Assembly: GCF_008831285.2 (NCBI RefSeq)
Contig: NC_045142.1
Span: 16,929,354-16,993,353 of the forward strand
Length of the DNA stretch: 64,000 nt
Origin: Nymphaea colorata
Taxonomy: Eukaryota > Streptophyta > Magnoliopsida > Nymphaeales > Nymphaeaceae
Reading direction: 5' to 3'
Shown: positions 11,100 through 23,660 of the stretch, piece by piece
Position numbering within the stretch: the first letter of the stretch is position 1
Layout: each line of letters starts with the position of its first letter
Made by a program: the position numbers and the translations under genes
Notes under the pieces: generated by a model
The model's database searches: none
Told to the model about the DNA's origin: nothing
What the model saw: the letters and a program-made list of their open reading frames with translations, nothing else

Positions 11100-12535
11100 A
11101 CCTTGAGGCTAAAGAAGATCTAAATTGGATTGAAGCCCATGAATCATGAGCTTAAAGCCCTCGAAAGTAATGAGACTTGGGAAATTGTTTCTCTACCTAT
11201 AGGAAAAAAGACCATAGGAATAGATGGATATGTAAAGTCAAACTAGAAGTGATGAGACATTAGAAAGGTATAATGCTAAACTTGTCACTAAGAGATATGC
11301 CTAAGAATATGAAATCGATTATGAAGAGACTTTTTCTTCAGTTGCCCGTATGACCTCTGTTAGAACTTTTATTGTCGTTGCTTCAACTAAACAATGGTCT
11401 ATTTTCCAAATGGATGTTAAAAATGCAAGTTAAATGAAGAATTTTCATGAGCACCTCTCTTGGACTTGATCTACCTCAGGACAAAGTGTTACGACTTAAG
11501 AAAACTTTTATGGTTTAAAGCAAGCTCCCAAGGCTTAGTTTGACAATTTAGTAATGTTATGTTTGATCAAGGTTTTCAATCTTGCTATTGAGATACTACC
11601 ATGTTTGTGAAAAATACAAAATACTTCTGTAGGTATAATTGTTTTATTGTTGTATATTGATGATATGGTAATTACTAGCAGTGATGATAAAAGAATAATA
11701 AAGATAAAACAATTTCTTAAGAATTGCTTTCAAATGATTGATTTGGGAATACTAACATATTTCCTTGGAATTGAAGTTGCATCTATCAAAAGAGCTATTT
11801 GCTTTCGCAAATGAAATTTGTTAGTGAATGAATTGACAAAGCAGATATTTCAGACAACAAAATTGTAGACACTCCAAAAGTTCGAGTAAAAATAAAGATT
11901 GATGATGGAGAGATATTAGAGAACCCTACTCCTTTTCGATAAATTGTTGGTGCTCTATCTCATCTCTCTATCATTAGACCAGATATTGCTCATGTGGTTC
12001 ATGTTATAAATCAAATTCCAACAAAATCCCACTTCAGTACACATATGAGTGGCAATGCGAATTGTGCATTATGTGAAGAACACAATCAATAATAGATTTT
12101 TCTTGTCTTCCTCTTCTACATTAGAATTAGTTTCTTATACAGATGTGATTGGGGTGGGGATCCCAATAATAGCCACTCCACCGCTGGTTTTTGTGTGTTT
12201 TTAGGTAATTCATTAATTTTCTAGTGATGCAAGAAAGAGAACATGATGTCCTATCATCAACTAAGTTGAATATCAAGCCATGACATCTACAATAATGGAA
12301 ATTGTGTGGTTCAAAAGTTTATTGAAAGTATCAATTTATATTGTTAGCATTCACACATTTTGCGAAAAAACAAAGCATATAGAGATGGACTGTCATGATG
12401 TTCGTGAAGAGTTTCTTCAGAAAAACATTGATCTCTATGTTCTATCTGAATATCAACTAAGAGATTTCTTTACTAAGGTTGTTGCTGTTGTCAGGTCTCA
12501 ATTTCTTTTTGGAAACTTTCGGTCATCACACCATA
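11100..12535 (+). pseudogene. Copia reverse transcriptase and RNase H, broken
   Basis: The RT is scattered over frames: ALESNETWEIVSLPIGKKT (about 11157), YEIDYEETFSSVARMTSVRT (about 11308), IFQMDVKNA, YGLKQAPKA (about 11510), then LLYIDDMVITSSDDKR (about 11645), which contains the catalytic YIDD. DLGILTYFLGIEVAS follows near 11740. RNase H is recognised by STAGFCVFLGNSLI (about 12180) and MTSTIMEIVWFKSLL (12280). The frame is broken throughout. A similar state is seen in the right arm (56340-57800). Confidence 0.85.
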
Positions 12536-12548
12536 AGTTTGAGGGGAG
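12532..12548 (+). promoter_or_regulatory. Copia polypurine tract
   Basis: The purine-rich run ending GAGGGGAG abuts the 3' LTR at 12549, the expected plus-strand priming site. Confidence 0.75.
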
Positions 12549-13015
12549 TGTTAGAATGTATGTATCAGTTCTATATATATATCTATATGTATGTATATTA
12601 CATATAATAGTGAACTAATGTATATATATATATATTATGATACTTAGGTTGTTTATGTAATTTTTCCTTTCTTTATGTATTTTTCCTTTTCTGTATTTTC
12701 AGATTTTCACGTTTACTCTCCTACTTTTACCTTATTGTATAAAGGAGGACTAGTCCCAACGGCTAGAAATCTAGCCGTTGGAACTAGTCCAACTACTAGA
12801 TTTCTCTCCTTCTTGTGTATTCTCCTTTATAAATAGTGCAGTTGCTCTCTTGTTTGGTAAAGGCTTTGAGGCCTGTTCTTTTCTATCCTTTTGAGATCAA
12901 TATATATTTATTTCTCCTCAAATTTGAAGTTTGGTTTGTGTAACTTATTGAAGCTGCTATTCAAGAGTGTATCTCTTGAAGTGTTTATGTCTCCAAGTTT
13001 TGTGCCTAGTTTTCA
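12549..13015 (+). repeat. Copia 3' LTR
   Basis: 467 bp, matching 7352-7794 over its length, with the same TG...CA ends, hairpin (12747-12790) and TATAAATA (12828-12835). It has a longer TA tract near 12620. The flank GTTAC at 13016-13020 partly matches TTTAC before the 5' LTR. Confidence 0.92.
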
Positions 13016-13017
13016 GT

Positions 13018-14420
13018 TACATCATAATCTAGATGTTATGCATATAGAAAAAAATATATGTGATAGTATTTTGGAGACACTTCTAAATATGAAAGGAAAA
13101 ACAAAGAATCATGGCGCTGCTTGTTCAGATTTGAAAGATATGAGAATACAACATGCAGTTCATCCATTAATATGCTAGGATGTAAACAAAGTACTACTAC
13201 TAGTTGCATCTTTTACAATGGACAAACATGAGATACAAATGTTCTGTAAGATATTAAAGCTCATCAAGGTGCCAGACGGCTATCCATCAAATATTTCAAG
13301 ATGCATGCACATGATGGTATTGATTGTAAATTGTAAAGGTATTTGAAACTTACGTAAATGTTTTTTTAGGTATTTTCTCAAATTGAAAGTATTATATAGG
13401 CAATAAAAGTCAACTAAAGGTTCAATTGCAGAAGGATGTTTAGCTGAAGAATGTTCCTATTTTGTTCAAGATACTTTGTTGGCATTGGAACAAGGTTTAA
13501 TCCTACTAAAAGAAACTATGAAGAAGTTGATGATAATTCATTGAGAAAAGGCTGCCCATTAGGGGAAATGGAGGGATTCATGCTTGATAACTTAAGTTTG
13601 AAATAAGCATATACATTTGTTCTATTCAATAATGGTTTAGTGGCACCTTATCTACAGTAAGATCTTTAGTTTACTTGTGTTGATTTTCTATACATAAGGC
13701 TTGCAGTTTTAGTTTTTCTTTCCTAATATATTTGCTATTATAGAAGGCACCTTAACTTGATGAAACCATGACATCAAAGACCTCATGATGTCGAATGAGT
13801 TCACAAGGATTTGTTTTTTGACTAGTTTCATAATCATGTATGTTTGTAATCCTGAAACATTTATATCTTTCTAGAACATATGTGTATATTATGTGTGTCT
13901 ATGTGCTGATTAACGTAATATATTTAATTTATATGATAGATTCGTCAACTTTCTAAAGAATGTGCTATTAGAGGTATCACTGAAGAATTCATATGGTTAT
14001 CATAGAAACTTCAAATGATAGCAAAGAGATACAAAAGTTTCACTACAATTGGATTTTGATTCCACTCAGGATAAGGAGGCAACGTCCAAAACTCAAATAA
14101 TGGAATCATTGACACGACACAAACTTTGAGTTTTTTGCAGTGTTAGAGATCATGGGCCAGTTGTTGGTGATGTGACTTATTATGGAGTCATAACTGAAAT
14201 TATAGAATTAGAATATTTTAGAGATGTGAAGTTCGTTTTGTTTAAGTGTCACTGGTTCGATGTTCTTAATTCTTGTGAGACAAAAAAAAGATGAATTTGG
14301 GTGCTCTCTTGTTAATTTTAAGTTTGCATGCATGTTTTGAGAACCTTATATCAAGCATAACATGTATTTTGTGTTTAAGATCTTATGGATTGGAGATCGA
14401 CACATCATTATTAGGACAAG
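13018..14420 (+). pseudogene. CACTA TNP2 transposase, C-terminal part (DUF4218/DUF4216), broken
   Basis: This continues the TNP2 frame immediately after the copia element. HHNLDVMHIEKNICDSILET (13021) is one of the best-conserved TNP2 blocks. It is followed by VPDGYPSNISRC (about 13270), then a DUF4218-like part with CLAEECSYF (about 13438), RKGCPLGEMEGFMLDNLSLK and AYTFVLFNNGLVAPYL. DUF4216 follows: SVRDHGPVVGDVTYYGVITE (about 14140) and VLFKCHWFDV with DEFGCSLVNFK (about 14238-14320). Stops and frameshifts interrupt it, and introns may separate some blocks (about 13660-13930). A right-arm copy on the other strand lies at 54440-55846. Confidence 0.85.
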
Positions 14421-14429
14421 ACTTAGAGA

Positions 14430-14900
14430 TTTGTTCAACATGTACAACCAACACTTCGTCAAAGATGATCAAGTGGATAATACCGAAAATACCTTTCGTG
14501 ATCAGAGCCATTTGCAATATAGCATTTGGATGGTACAGATGCCAATGATTGTACAACTTGGGTAAGGATGGACTACAACCAAGTACAGTAAATTGAGTAA
14601 TAAATATGTTATAATATTGCAAATATTAATAAGTGTCTTCTTTCATTTCATTAGATTAACACATGTCTCATGGATGACAATTGCATATTATTTCATTACA
14701 TTATGTTTTCTTTTAAACTACATGCATGTTCATAATTGTTTTGATATATAATTTTGAATGCCTCATAACGTACCTGCTAAATACTTGCTGACAGGCAAGC
14801 TCTAGTATTATTTGATTATCATATTACTTTCATTTATAACTTGATTTACAATTTGTTTTATAATTTGATGCATATGAATGTTTAAATGTGTTGATAAGTT
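14430..14900. other. CACTA interval between TNP2 and the second transposase gene
   Basis: The start probably holds the degraded TNP2 C-terminal tail (FRDQSHLQYSIWMVQM). The rest is AT-rich with no further recognisable content. Confidence 0.4.
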
Positions 14901-14909
14901 TTAGATGTA

Positions 14910-15750
14910 TCACAAAAGAAGTTAAGAGGTCTGAATCAAGCTTTAGCTGTTATGAGATTACCTTCTTGCAACAACCTTCCAATTTTGATTAATAAGTTAG
15001 GGCAGCCATATGGACCACATGCAAAAGATATGACTGTTATTTAGGTGTTTTAGCTCAAGATACAGTCAAGTCACCATTTATTTACCACACATGGACTACG
15101 ATGCCTGATAGCTATAAGGACAATGTATGGACATCTGTAAAAGTATAAATTTCATGTAGATCATTTTTATTATGGAATGACTTCAATTTTATGATGTAGA
15201 ACAAATTTGAATTTGCAGGTAAGACAGAGCTTCTAGAGGTTTTTAAATGCTTAGTTATGGAATCTTTAAAAAAAATGGCTGAATGGAAGAACGCACTTCA
15301 AAATATTTATAAAATTTCTGATACCGAAAAAGCACGCACACATGCCTGCCCAAAGACGTTCCTCAAGATCAATAGACATCTCTGAAGAATATTTTGCTAC
15401 AGATAAGTCAAAGGTGAATCTTACATGCAACAAAAGTAGCAAATTTAATATACTTATTTTAATGCTTGTAGTTTTTCATCTATAGACACATAGTGCTACA
15501 AATGTCACTAATCGTGCACAACAAACAATGCTTCAAACTTTGGAACAAAGAGCTTGACATGTTCTTGTGCAAAACAAGTTCATAATAATTAGAATTCATT
15601 GCATTTTCTACATGTGTACTATATTTTATTATATGACTGGTAATACTATAATGACATACTACTTATGATACAGCCCACTTATGGAAATGATGGTGTCGAT
15701 ATGCCTTGGTATGATATTTGGATTAAAACTCACACAAGCGTGTGATTTTC
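14910..15750 (+). pseudogene. En/Spm plant transposase fragment (Transposase_24-like), broken
   Basis: CACTA elements often carry a second gene with a Transposase_24 (Ptta/En/Spm) domain. Here RGLNQALAVMRLPSCNNLPI (about 14920) is followed by INKLGQPYGPHAKDM, a YLGVLAQDTVKSPFIYHTW block and DSYKDNVWTSV (to about 15145). After a probable intron come NKFEFAGKTELLEV and MAEWKNALQNIYKIS (about 15200-15320). Downstream are ATNVTNRAQQTMLQTLEQRA (about 15495) and MPWYDIWIKTHTS (about 15695), which look like the C-terminal part. Frame losses occur near 15030 and 15345. The right-arm copy keeps the first block open (minus strand 53711-53908). Confidence 0.7.
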
Positions 15751-15759
15751 AAGTGGGAC

Positions 15760-16300
15760 AAAAGGTGTTGGTACTGTAATTATAAGCATAGTAGCTTCAC
15801 ATTTTTTTTGTTCTAGGTGAATGTATACCATTTGAAGCGCTTTCTTATATGTGCATGCTAAGCTCGTAGAGCAAACATCACAAGGACCACAAAATACAAA
15901 TGAAGCACATCACAATAGTAGCAACATACTTCCTAGTAGGTTGCAAGGGACTATTTTGGGTTACCCGTACATGTGGGCTCCGTGGACACATGGAAGGTGT
16001 TGATGGATCCGAAGGCACAAAGATAGCAACTTATGACAACTTATAAATAATATTTTAATGTATATCAATCATAGTTTTTGTATGTTCGGTACATGCATGT
16101 ACATGGGTGTAATGGTCATATGGCAGTATTTTTTGTCATTTTGATGTAAATGATCATATTTTGGTACTTTTGGTAGTTTGATGTAAATGATAATTTTTTT
16201 GGTACTTTTTTTTTGTTGATGTAAATGATCCTGGGAATAGTAACTTTTGTAGTCATCATGTAGATAATCATAACAATGAATGACAATGCAGTATATGCAT
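15760..16300. other. CACTA internal DNA with repeated GATGTAAATGAT
   Basis: No gene was recognised. Between 16130 and 16235 a short phrase (TGATGTAAATGAT followed by a T-rich run and GGTACTTTT) recurs about three times, a small degenerate tandem repeat. Confidence 0.4.
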
Positions 16301-16301
16301 T

Positions 16302-16303
16302 GT

Positions 16304-16338
<35 letters not shown>
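16302..16338. repeat. (CT)n-(CA)n microsatellite
   Basis: CT units run into CA units. The right-arm equivalent (TG)n-(AG)n is at 52513-52548. Confidence 0.9.
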
Positions 16339-16559
16339 TTTTCTGTCTTTTTCTATCAGTTAGTCTTGTCAATGGAGATCAAGGACTGCTGGAGCTTTTT
16401 CCAAGTGAGTCTTGCTTCATCATCTGTCTCGTTTTGTAATTATTCTGTTGTCATTATTTTTCTTTTTTCGTGGATATAGTAGAACACAAGGGTAGACAAT
16501 ATTGGAGTGGTCATAATATTTCATAGTTGGATGATTAGAGGGATCCAAGGCTGAGAAGT

Positions 16560-16932
16560 AAAAATTCTTTTGATGTGTTTTAGCTTGTTCAGGGAAAAAG
16601 AGTATGAAAGGTTTCAGTATTCAACTATTAGACTTGCTGCTGTTTTTTATGTCCATTTATTGCTTTATTGTTCTTGTCAATTATATGCAAATAGTTATAA
16701 TCAAGCAAATAGTTATAAAATATGGTTCATGTACTATGAAAGATGGGATGATCTATCTTGGAACTCAATAGACAAACTTATATCAGCAATTCCTTCATTT
16801 GTTATAAGTTGGATCTACAAACATGTTGAGGCTATAGCACCCAATTTTCATATGGATGTTATTAAAGCCCACCTAGGAGACCTACAAAAATTTGTCCAGA
16901 ACTTTCTAGCTCAATGTGAGCCTGTGTTTTGA
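16560..16932 (+). pseudogene. Unidentified coding-like fragment inside the CACTA element
   Basis: An open frame ends SWIYKHVEAIAPNFHMDVI.. ..NFLAQCEPVF. I do not recognise the family. The segment 16735-16932 looks exon-like in composition and keeps the same reading in the right arm (minus 51918-52110). The upstream 16570-16735 part shifts frame between the copies. It may be a captured host exon, as the helicase fragment downstream is. Function unknown. Confidence 0.35.
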
Positions 16933-18860
16933 TTTTGCAGTGGCTTGATTTAGATTATGGCAGGTTAAAGGTGCCATACGTGTAATGGGATTTCAAATCT
17001 TTAATATGTTTGGGTGGATCTTTCATGCCTTGTCAATCTTCTCAAGCTTTGTCACCAATTGTTAGGGTTTTAGATTGATTACCTTGTGACATCTTATTAT
17101 CTAATTGCATGTTGTTGAACACTTACCATGTCTTTAGTTTCTTTAATCAAGGTTTCCCGTTTATAGGACTAATCTGTGAAAGTAAATTTGTTATATACAT
17201 AGTATCGCATGGAAAGTTTTCTCTTTTGCAGTACATACTATGACATTTTTTCCTATAGAAACCAATGAAAAGTCACTGTTAGAGTGATCCTTTGCTGATC
17301 AAGATACTTAAAGATGTCCTTTATTGAGATATATTAATGATCCCATAGGCTGATTTCTTCTCTACATCATTGAGTTTTCTAATACCCATAAGTTTGGGAA
17401 TCAAAATGATACTCTAGTTCTTTCTTTTGAGTTATTCAAGACTCACTTGAGTAGTCTGATGTGAGAGGGTTTCATGCTCTCCTTTACTTTTCTACTCAGA
17501 TGACCTGATTGGTTTAATTAATATTAAACATAATTTTTGTCAATCAATTTGGCCGGAAGCATATGAAGTGGTTTTCAATGGAACTACTATCTCTTTGCAT
17601 GCTTGAAAACTAACTCTTGTTTTCTTTAATATGAATTTACAGGAAAGAGGAACTAGAGGTCCATTTCGAGGATTAACCTAATGTGGGCATGGCATTCAAG
17701 CTTTCCATGGTCGTCACAAAGTTGTTCCACTTATAGAAAAATACCTTCCTTAGATAGAAAGTTTCAAACATGTGCTTGCTTCTCAGTTTAATCATTTGGC
17801 TGCAAAAGTCATGGCAATCAGCCTCTCAGCCTTTGGACCAGAAGGCCTCTTTGGTTTGGATTTCTTTCCCAGAAATGGACCAAACAAGCTCCAAAACCTC
17901 TATGAGAGAAAGAATCTTCTCAATATGTGAACGTAATGATGTTCTTGATTTTGCTCAGAAGACTTGACCTTCTCAACTTTGGAAAGGCCTCCACAAAAGC
18001 TGATGAAAAATTTAACATGATAAATCTTCTTTCAAGTGAAACCCTCGTGAAACAATGAGCAGTGAATGGGTTGAAAGGTGAAACTGCCCCATTGCAAAAT
18101 CTTATAGTGTTGTAACTAACATCCTGCCACTCATCCAACTAAAAGATTTTGAGACTTGGCCCGCTTAAAACTAAAAACCCACAAAATGATAAGATGTGCG
18201 CAGATCACCTTGGACATGACATATAAGCCATTTAAAGTAGAAGAGTTAGCAAATGAATTCAGTGAAAGGACATGTGTAGATGAGAGTGCTCCTGAAGAAA
18301 CACATGTTAGTGGAGGTATTTAGTTGCCATCTACCATTGGCATACATTAAAGGTATGACACAATCTTTATTAGTTCATGGAGTGGTTCTTTGGCTACAAC
18401 ATTACATTTGATGACTGCCCATCTCCTAATTTATATCTACATATTTTTGCTTCCTTATGCTAGTTTATAGGCTTATAGATGTTGGCTACAGCCTCAAATG
18501 ATCTGGCTTAAGCCACTTCAGATTCTTTTCCTAAAGCTACTTGAAATTGATGAAGCAAAAATTGACAAAGCAATAAGTAAATAAAATGAGAAATGAAGAA
18601 AGAAGGAATGTGACTGCTGGAACAAGAATTCCACGTTAGAACAAAGTCAGTGCTATTCAAAAATATACGAACAAGAATCCATTAGATCCACTTAACTTGC
18701 TTTTCATTATGCTCATTCTTATCTAAAATTTTTAATTCCCTTTTTATTTTGTTCATTTATAGGAGATATGATGTTGAGAAAACGGTTGAACAACTTATTT
18801 ATATGAGGATTTCTTTTCAGTTTCAATTTTGTTGTGTCAATTATTACCATAAGTTGGATT
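16933..18860. other. CACTA internal DNA, possibly more captured gene fragments
   Basis: Short coding-like phrases occur, such as FNHLAAKVMAISLSAFGPEG at about 17790 and LRRLDLLNFGKASTKADEKF at about 17955. None could be assigned to a family, and none forms a continuous gene. The AT-rich spans between them look like introns. All of it is repeated in the right arm (about 49990-51917). Confidence 0.35.
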
Positions 18861-18869
18861 TGTTCACTT

Positions 18870-19345
<476 letters not shown>

Positions 19346-21790
19346 GATAGATATGGTTAAATGCTTGTAGGCCATGCAAGATAATAAGTAAAGTCTTGCA
19401 CGAACGCTTTGTTGCCTATATAAGTGTGGAACAATATTTTTGACAGTAAAAAGTATATTAGACAAATATTGTGACTTAAATTTTCAGGATAACAAGGACC
19501 ATTTTGGCAGCGCATCTTCCATTCCTCCTATATGTAGTAGTTTTAGTAATTCCTACTATGACTTTAAATTTTCATTCCAGTAAGGGTTCAAATTGCTTCA
19601 CAAGAACATTGGAGATTTGCAGTACATCATGTTCTTTGTAGTCAAGACCAGCCTAGCACCACCTAGTCTTGCAGCAATCTAGACACCAAACCAGCCTAGA
19701 CACCTAGGCACCGTATCTTTCTCTAAATTGTATGTTTTGAACCTAGCATTGGAACTCAGTACTGGAGGAGTCCCTTGTTTAGGGATGGTTGTCCAAATAA
19801 TGGTGGCCGCATCTTTACTAAGAATATTTGATAGAGATTTGGCATTAGCTTGGAATTGGTCTAGTGGTAGGAGATGTTCCCTGCATAATCAGTCCTGCTT
19901 TACCTTTTGACCATCTCTCCTATTCCGATTGTGTGGTTTTTATAGAATCCAGCTTTCTTTACATCTCTTTATGAAGAACGTTCTGAATATTGGAGTTCTG
20001 ATCTTCTACTAGGAATCATCAAGTCCACCCACTTAAGCAGGTAGATGCAGCTCCTTTTGCCATAAATTGTTTATTCTTTTGCAACTTTACTAGTTTATGC
20101 ATCTGCCAATCAATATGTTCCTTGCAAGTTCATGTTCTTGGTTTGCTTGTGGATCTTGCATCTTTTTCCTTCATATGCCATAGCTCTTGTTGTAACATCT
20201 TTTTTTCATTTCTTATTTTGATTATTCGTTTGAGTTTGCATGTCTCATTTGTGTCATGAGTTTAGAGCTTTTGATCCTTTTCTTCCTAAACTTAGTAATG
20301 TGAAGATGTGGCATATTTTTTGTTTTTGTAAGTGCAAAACTACACAGGCAATAAAACGGTGTGACAGCCAATGCAGGGGAATTAGTTGGCTCATTCTAGA
20401 ATTGAGAGTGAGGTTGTCAAAAAGAGGGGATTTAGTACGGTGAGGCCAGAATAGGGACTGCAAGCAAGCATGCACACCTTGGCATACGTGAGGGAGAGAC
20501 AGGTACATGTACAACCAAATGGTTTATATTAAATGTTTGTTACCGTAATAGTTCAGCTTGAGAAACTCAACGTTCTCTCTTTGTACCTGCCCTATACTCA
20601 GCTTCCATTTGATACTGTATGATGAACTAATAGGCCTTATAAGTTGTCATTCATGGCTAGCTTCATAATTTTTTTATTTAGTCTCCACATTGCAGGTCAA
20701 GTTCCTCAGTAAAGGGAGCAATATGATGGGAAAAAAAAAATTCTGCCGTCATTGGCATATTTATTATGAATCTTTGTTTCTTTTTTGCTTTTGTCTTATT
20801 TTAGTCATTTCTATTTTTTGACTGGTATGATCAAAATACAAAGATGCATTTTCATAAATTTCATACTCTTTTAAATGTAAAGGTCACGTCCATTAGATAT
20901 ACATAGAGGAGATTTCTAAAAAGAAGTGGTGTATCTAGTTTTGATTTTACTTGTTGTCTAACCAAAAGGAAACCAAGGTGGGGCAGCACTTCAGTTCCTG
21001 CTTATGCTATCAAGAAAAATATCAAAATGCACAATCTTTAAGAACCTTCAAAGGAGTATTGTTACCTAGAGTATAGAATAATAACCTGTAAAGCTTGTGG
21101 AAGTGCATTTGTAACACGGTGTTTGATCAATAAGCATCACTTATTCAAAAAACTGAATTCCATTTCCTTTTTTAAACACTTCATTTCTTTTCCTTATCTG
21201 ATTTGTGTAATTTTAGGTTGGGGTGGGTTGACTCACTATATTTGGGTGCTCGTTAAAGGCTTTCAGGAAATTACTTGACAAATCTAAATCCTTTTATTTT
21301 ACCCTCTTTGTAGGTTATTGATTCATGCCACTACTATAAAGGCAAAAAGAAGGCAGGGGACGTCTCATGAATTTTATGTTTCATCTTGTTGCATGAAGCA
21401 TAAAACAACAGAACTAAAGGTCATGATATGCATGTGATATCTTGCAATCTCTCAAAAGATTCAAAGAATTGTTGTGCAACCTGTTATTAATCCAAACTAA
21501 GATGGCCAAATCCATTGTATGTCAACTACAAAAAATGACATAACACATTTAAAATCTGATAATGGTTGTATTTATTATAGCAGCATTTTTTTTGCTGATG
21601 TAGTTTTAATTTAATATTTTAAATTTGTTGATACTAGCAACAAGTTATTGTCATTAGATTTGTGTAGGGTTTTATATGAATACTTTATAAAATTTTGAAT
21701 TAAATGATTTTTTTATTAATGATGGCAATTGCAATCATAAATTTCACCACACCTAGATCTACAGTGGCAGGGAACATAATAACCATTCTA
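19346..21790. other. CACTA internal DNA, no recognised gene
   Basis: AT-rich. Short open frames around 19728-19910 and 20240-20514 are conserved in the right arm but have no recognisable family. A box-A-like GGTCTAGTGGTAGGAG at about 19857 resembles a tRNA D-arm, but no matching box B was found. Confidence 0.4.
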
Positions 21791-21794
21791 CTCG

Positions 21795-22150
21795 TATATT
21801 GGCAAGACACCGCTAAAGCTTGTAGTCATGGCAACCAACAATCGACTTGTCACTGGTTTAATTTTTTCTTTCGTTGACCTTTTTTCACCAATGTGGATCC
21901 TACAGCAATGATAAGTAAGTTTTATACTGGGGGCAATAGTAGTCGAAATAGTCACTGAAACATATTATATTGGTGCCAACTGTCACTGGTATAAATATTC
22001 ACAACAATGAAAAAATCACCACAGTATGTGTCTATACAAGTGATGATGAATTCACATGTATGTGGTATTCTGATGTTGTCTATACAGGTGACTATGTGGA
22101 TGCTAGTTTCCATTGGTACATAACTTGGAATGGTGCTACTACTGGTGAAA
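21795..22150. repeat. CACTA subterminal repeat array, right
   Basis: CACTGGT, TACTGGG, CACCAAT, ACAGGTGA and ACTGGTG words recur next to the terminus, near 21850, 21890, 21925, 21980, 22086 and 22140. They match the array type at 2478-2760. Confidence 0.6.
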
Positions 22151-22152
22151 AT

Positions 22153-22182
22153 CGTCACACATATAGGCCTTTTTTCGTAATG
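22153..22182 (-). repeat. CACTA terminal inverted repeat, right end
   Basis: Its reverse complement starts CATTACGAAAAAAGGCCTA and pairs with 2428-2456. ATG follows at 22183-22185. Confidence 0.65.
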
Positions 22183-22185
22183 ATG

Positions 22186-22700
22186 TTCCATTTTAGAAAA
22201 TTAGACTGTTCCAACCATCAAACAACACTCAATCTAAACAACGGAAATGCTTTCAATGTTTGGATGGTTGTTACACTAAGTATACTTAAGACGAGGGTCC
22301 ATGACAAAATCCAAATCACACTATCAACAAATTCTCAAAAATCTCTATAGGCTTTTCTATTCAGACATTTTCCTATTTTGTCCTACTCACCCCTCAAAGC
22401 ATTGAAATCTCCTAGGGCTACCACAGACTAGTTCAGTTAGCAATAACCAATGATAAAACCTGAAACGCTTCCCTTCTAATCAGATAATTTGGATGAATTT
22501 ATACATCAAAAGCTCTAAACACAAAATTTAGCATGTAGCTTCTACATCTCACTTGAATCCACTAACACATGCTGACACTATGTCTACTACCAAGTTTGCT
22601 GGTTGTCATCCTACAATCACTCTAGCATGGGGATTGAAACTAGAAATGTTAGAGTAGAAAGCCAAATCCCTAATGCTCTGAGAGTAGTGGTTGAAGTTCT
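22186..22700 (-). pseudogene. LINE endonuclease domain, broken (upstream half of the split LINE)
   Basis: On the minus strand, HARVIVG then a QPAK segment (about 22620-22600), GDFNALRGEQDKIG with a frame change (about 22420-22385), LKYTWCNN (about 22285) and a RLDRVL-like segment (about 22225) follow the order of plant LINE APE endonucleases. The GDFNA and YTW motifs are the clearest. The domain stops at the CACTA insertion at 22182, and the linker plus RT resume at 2424 on the same strand. The same segment begins the right arm at 46337. Confidence 0.72.
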
Positions 22701-23260
22701 CAGACGTCAACATGGAATCAAGCAAGAAAACTAAAGTGGAGATTCTTCCTGCAAGTACCATCACACCTCACATTGAGTGGCCTTTCTCACAAGGCCTCAT
22801 TTTCTGAGTAAGAATTTCATGGATAACTTGACTGAAGAAGAGATCTTGATTTCGCTTCCCCATGGTCAAGATTCTCCTTACAAGTCTTGCCCATTCCAAA
22901 AACACAAACTTCCTTGGCCATATCTATATCCCCCATTTAGGGCAGATGTAGAAGAAATTTCATCTTGGGATTTATTTGCGACATCCTTCAGGACATTGGC
23001 TTTCTTCCTATAAGGACATCCTTGACAAGAACTCACAGCGTTGTCCCCTTAGGATACTCCACATGAATGCAGAAGTGAGTGCAAGACAAGCTCTGCCTCT
23101 CCTTCCTCTACTTGGACTTCCTATTCCCTCTACCCTTGATACCTTTATCAAATGAAATTTCATCCAAATTACAGAAAACTTGGGGACCATGTCCTCTGCC
23201 TCCATCTCAAGTATACTAAGAGGGTGTTTGATGACAATAGGACATGCAGAACGGGACATT
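22701..23260 (-). pseudogene. Probable upstream LINE sequence (ORF1/ORF2 start), unrecognised
   Basis: It lies directly upstream of the LINE endonuclease on the same strand. An 83-residue open frame (23259-23008) is rich in basic residues, but I cannot match it to LINE ORF1. Assignment to the LINE is by position only. Confidence 0.35.
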
Positions 23261-23419
23261 CATGTCCTGTTAACTTGATTTTTTTTATCAAATACCATCT
23301 GCAGTACAGAATGGACATGGCAGACAATTAGACAGGGGGTATAAATTATCCTTTGTTCCATATTGTTCCCAGCAAACCCTCGAAACAGCGTGGAATATAA
23401 CATGCCTCGCCCCGACCCC
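23261..23419. other. Short sequence with an inverted GGACAT/CATGTCC phrase
   Basis: GGACATGCAG and CATGTCCTG lie close together around 23240-23275. Similar GGACAT/GACAAGAC phrases recur at 37450-37560, hinting at a small shared repeat. No gene was seen. Confidence 0.3.
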
Positions 23420-23660
23420 GAGCTGCCCTTGCCCTTTCTCTTTCTCTCCTTCTCTTTTGTCTTTGCCCCTAAGTTGCCCTAGCCCTTTCTCTTTCTCTCC
23501 TCCTCCACTGTCTCTACCCCGAGCTGCCCTCACCCTTTCTCTTTCTCTCCTTCTCATCTGTTTGAGCTGCCCTCACCCTTTCTCTTCTCTCCTTCTCCTT
23601 TGTCTCTGCCCCAAGCTGCCCTCACCTTTTCTCTTTCTCTCCTCCTCCATCTCTGCCCCT
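23420..23660. repeat. Pyrimidine-rich minisatellite, about five units of 43-51 bp
   Basis: Units begin G/AAGCTGCCCT at about 23420, 23471, 23521, 23564 and 23613, each followed by CCTTTCTCTTTCTCTCC. Copies are imperfect. The minus strand reads as an artificial Arg/Glu-rich frame, which I do not take as a gene. Confidence 0.8.

Larger units (their letters stand above)
7352..13015 (+). mobile_element. Ty1/copia LTR retrotransposon, left copy, defective
   Basis: Two LTRs (7352-7794 and 12549-13015) both begin TGTTAGAATGTATGTATC and end TTTTCA. The 5' LTR is followed by a primer-binding site and the 3' LTR is preceded by a purine-rich tract. The 5-bp flanks are TTTAC and GTTAC (4 of 5 match), consistent with a target duplication. 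The internal order is gag, protease, GAG_pre-integrase, integrase, reverse transcriptase, RNase H, which is the copia order. All are broken by stops and frameshifts, and a hAT-like element sits at 9490-9891. The insertion cuts the TNP2 transposase just before its HNLDVMHIEKN motif. Confidence 0.92.

Noticed and set aside
19855-19930. tRNA-like box A (GGTCTAGTGGTAGGAG)
   Set aside because: No proper box B (GGTTCRANNCC), acceptor stem or cloverleaf could be formed downstream. It may be chance or a decayed SINE head.
23288-23557. Arg/Glu-rich minus-strand open frame
   Set aside because: It is created by the CT-rich minisatellite and has no domain.
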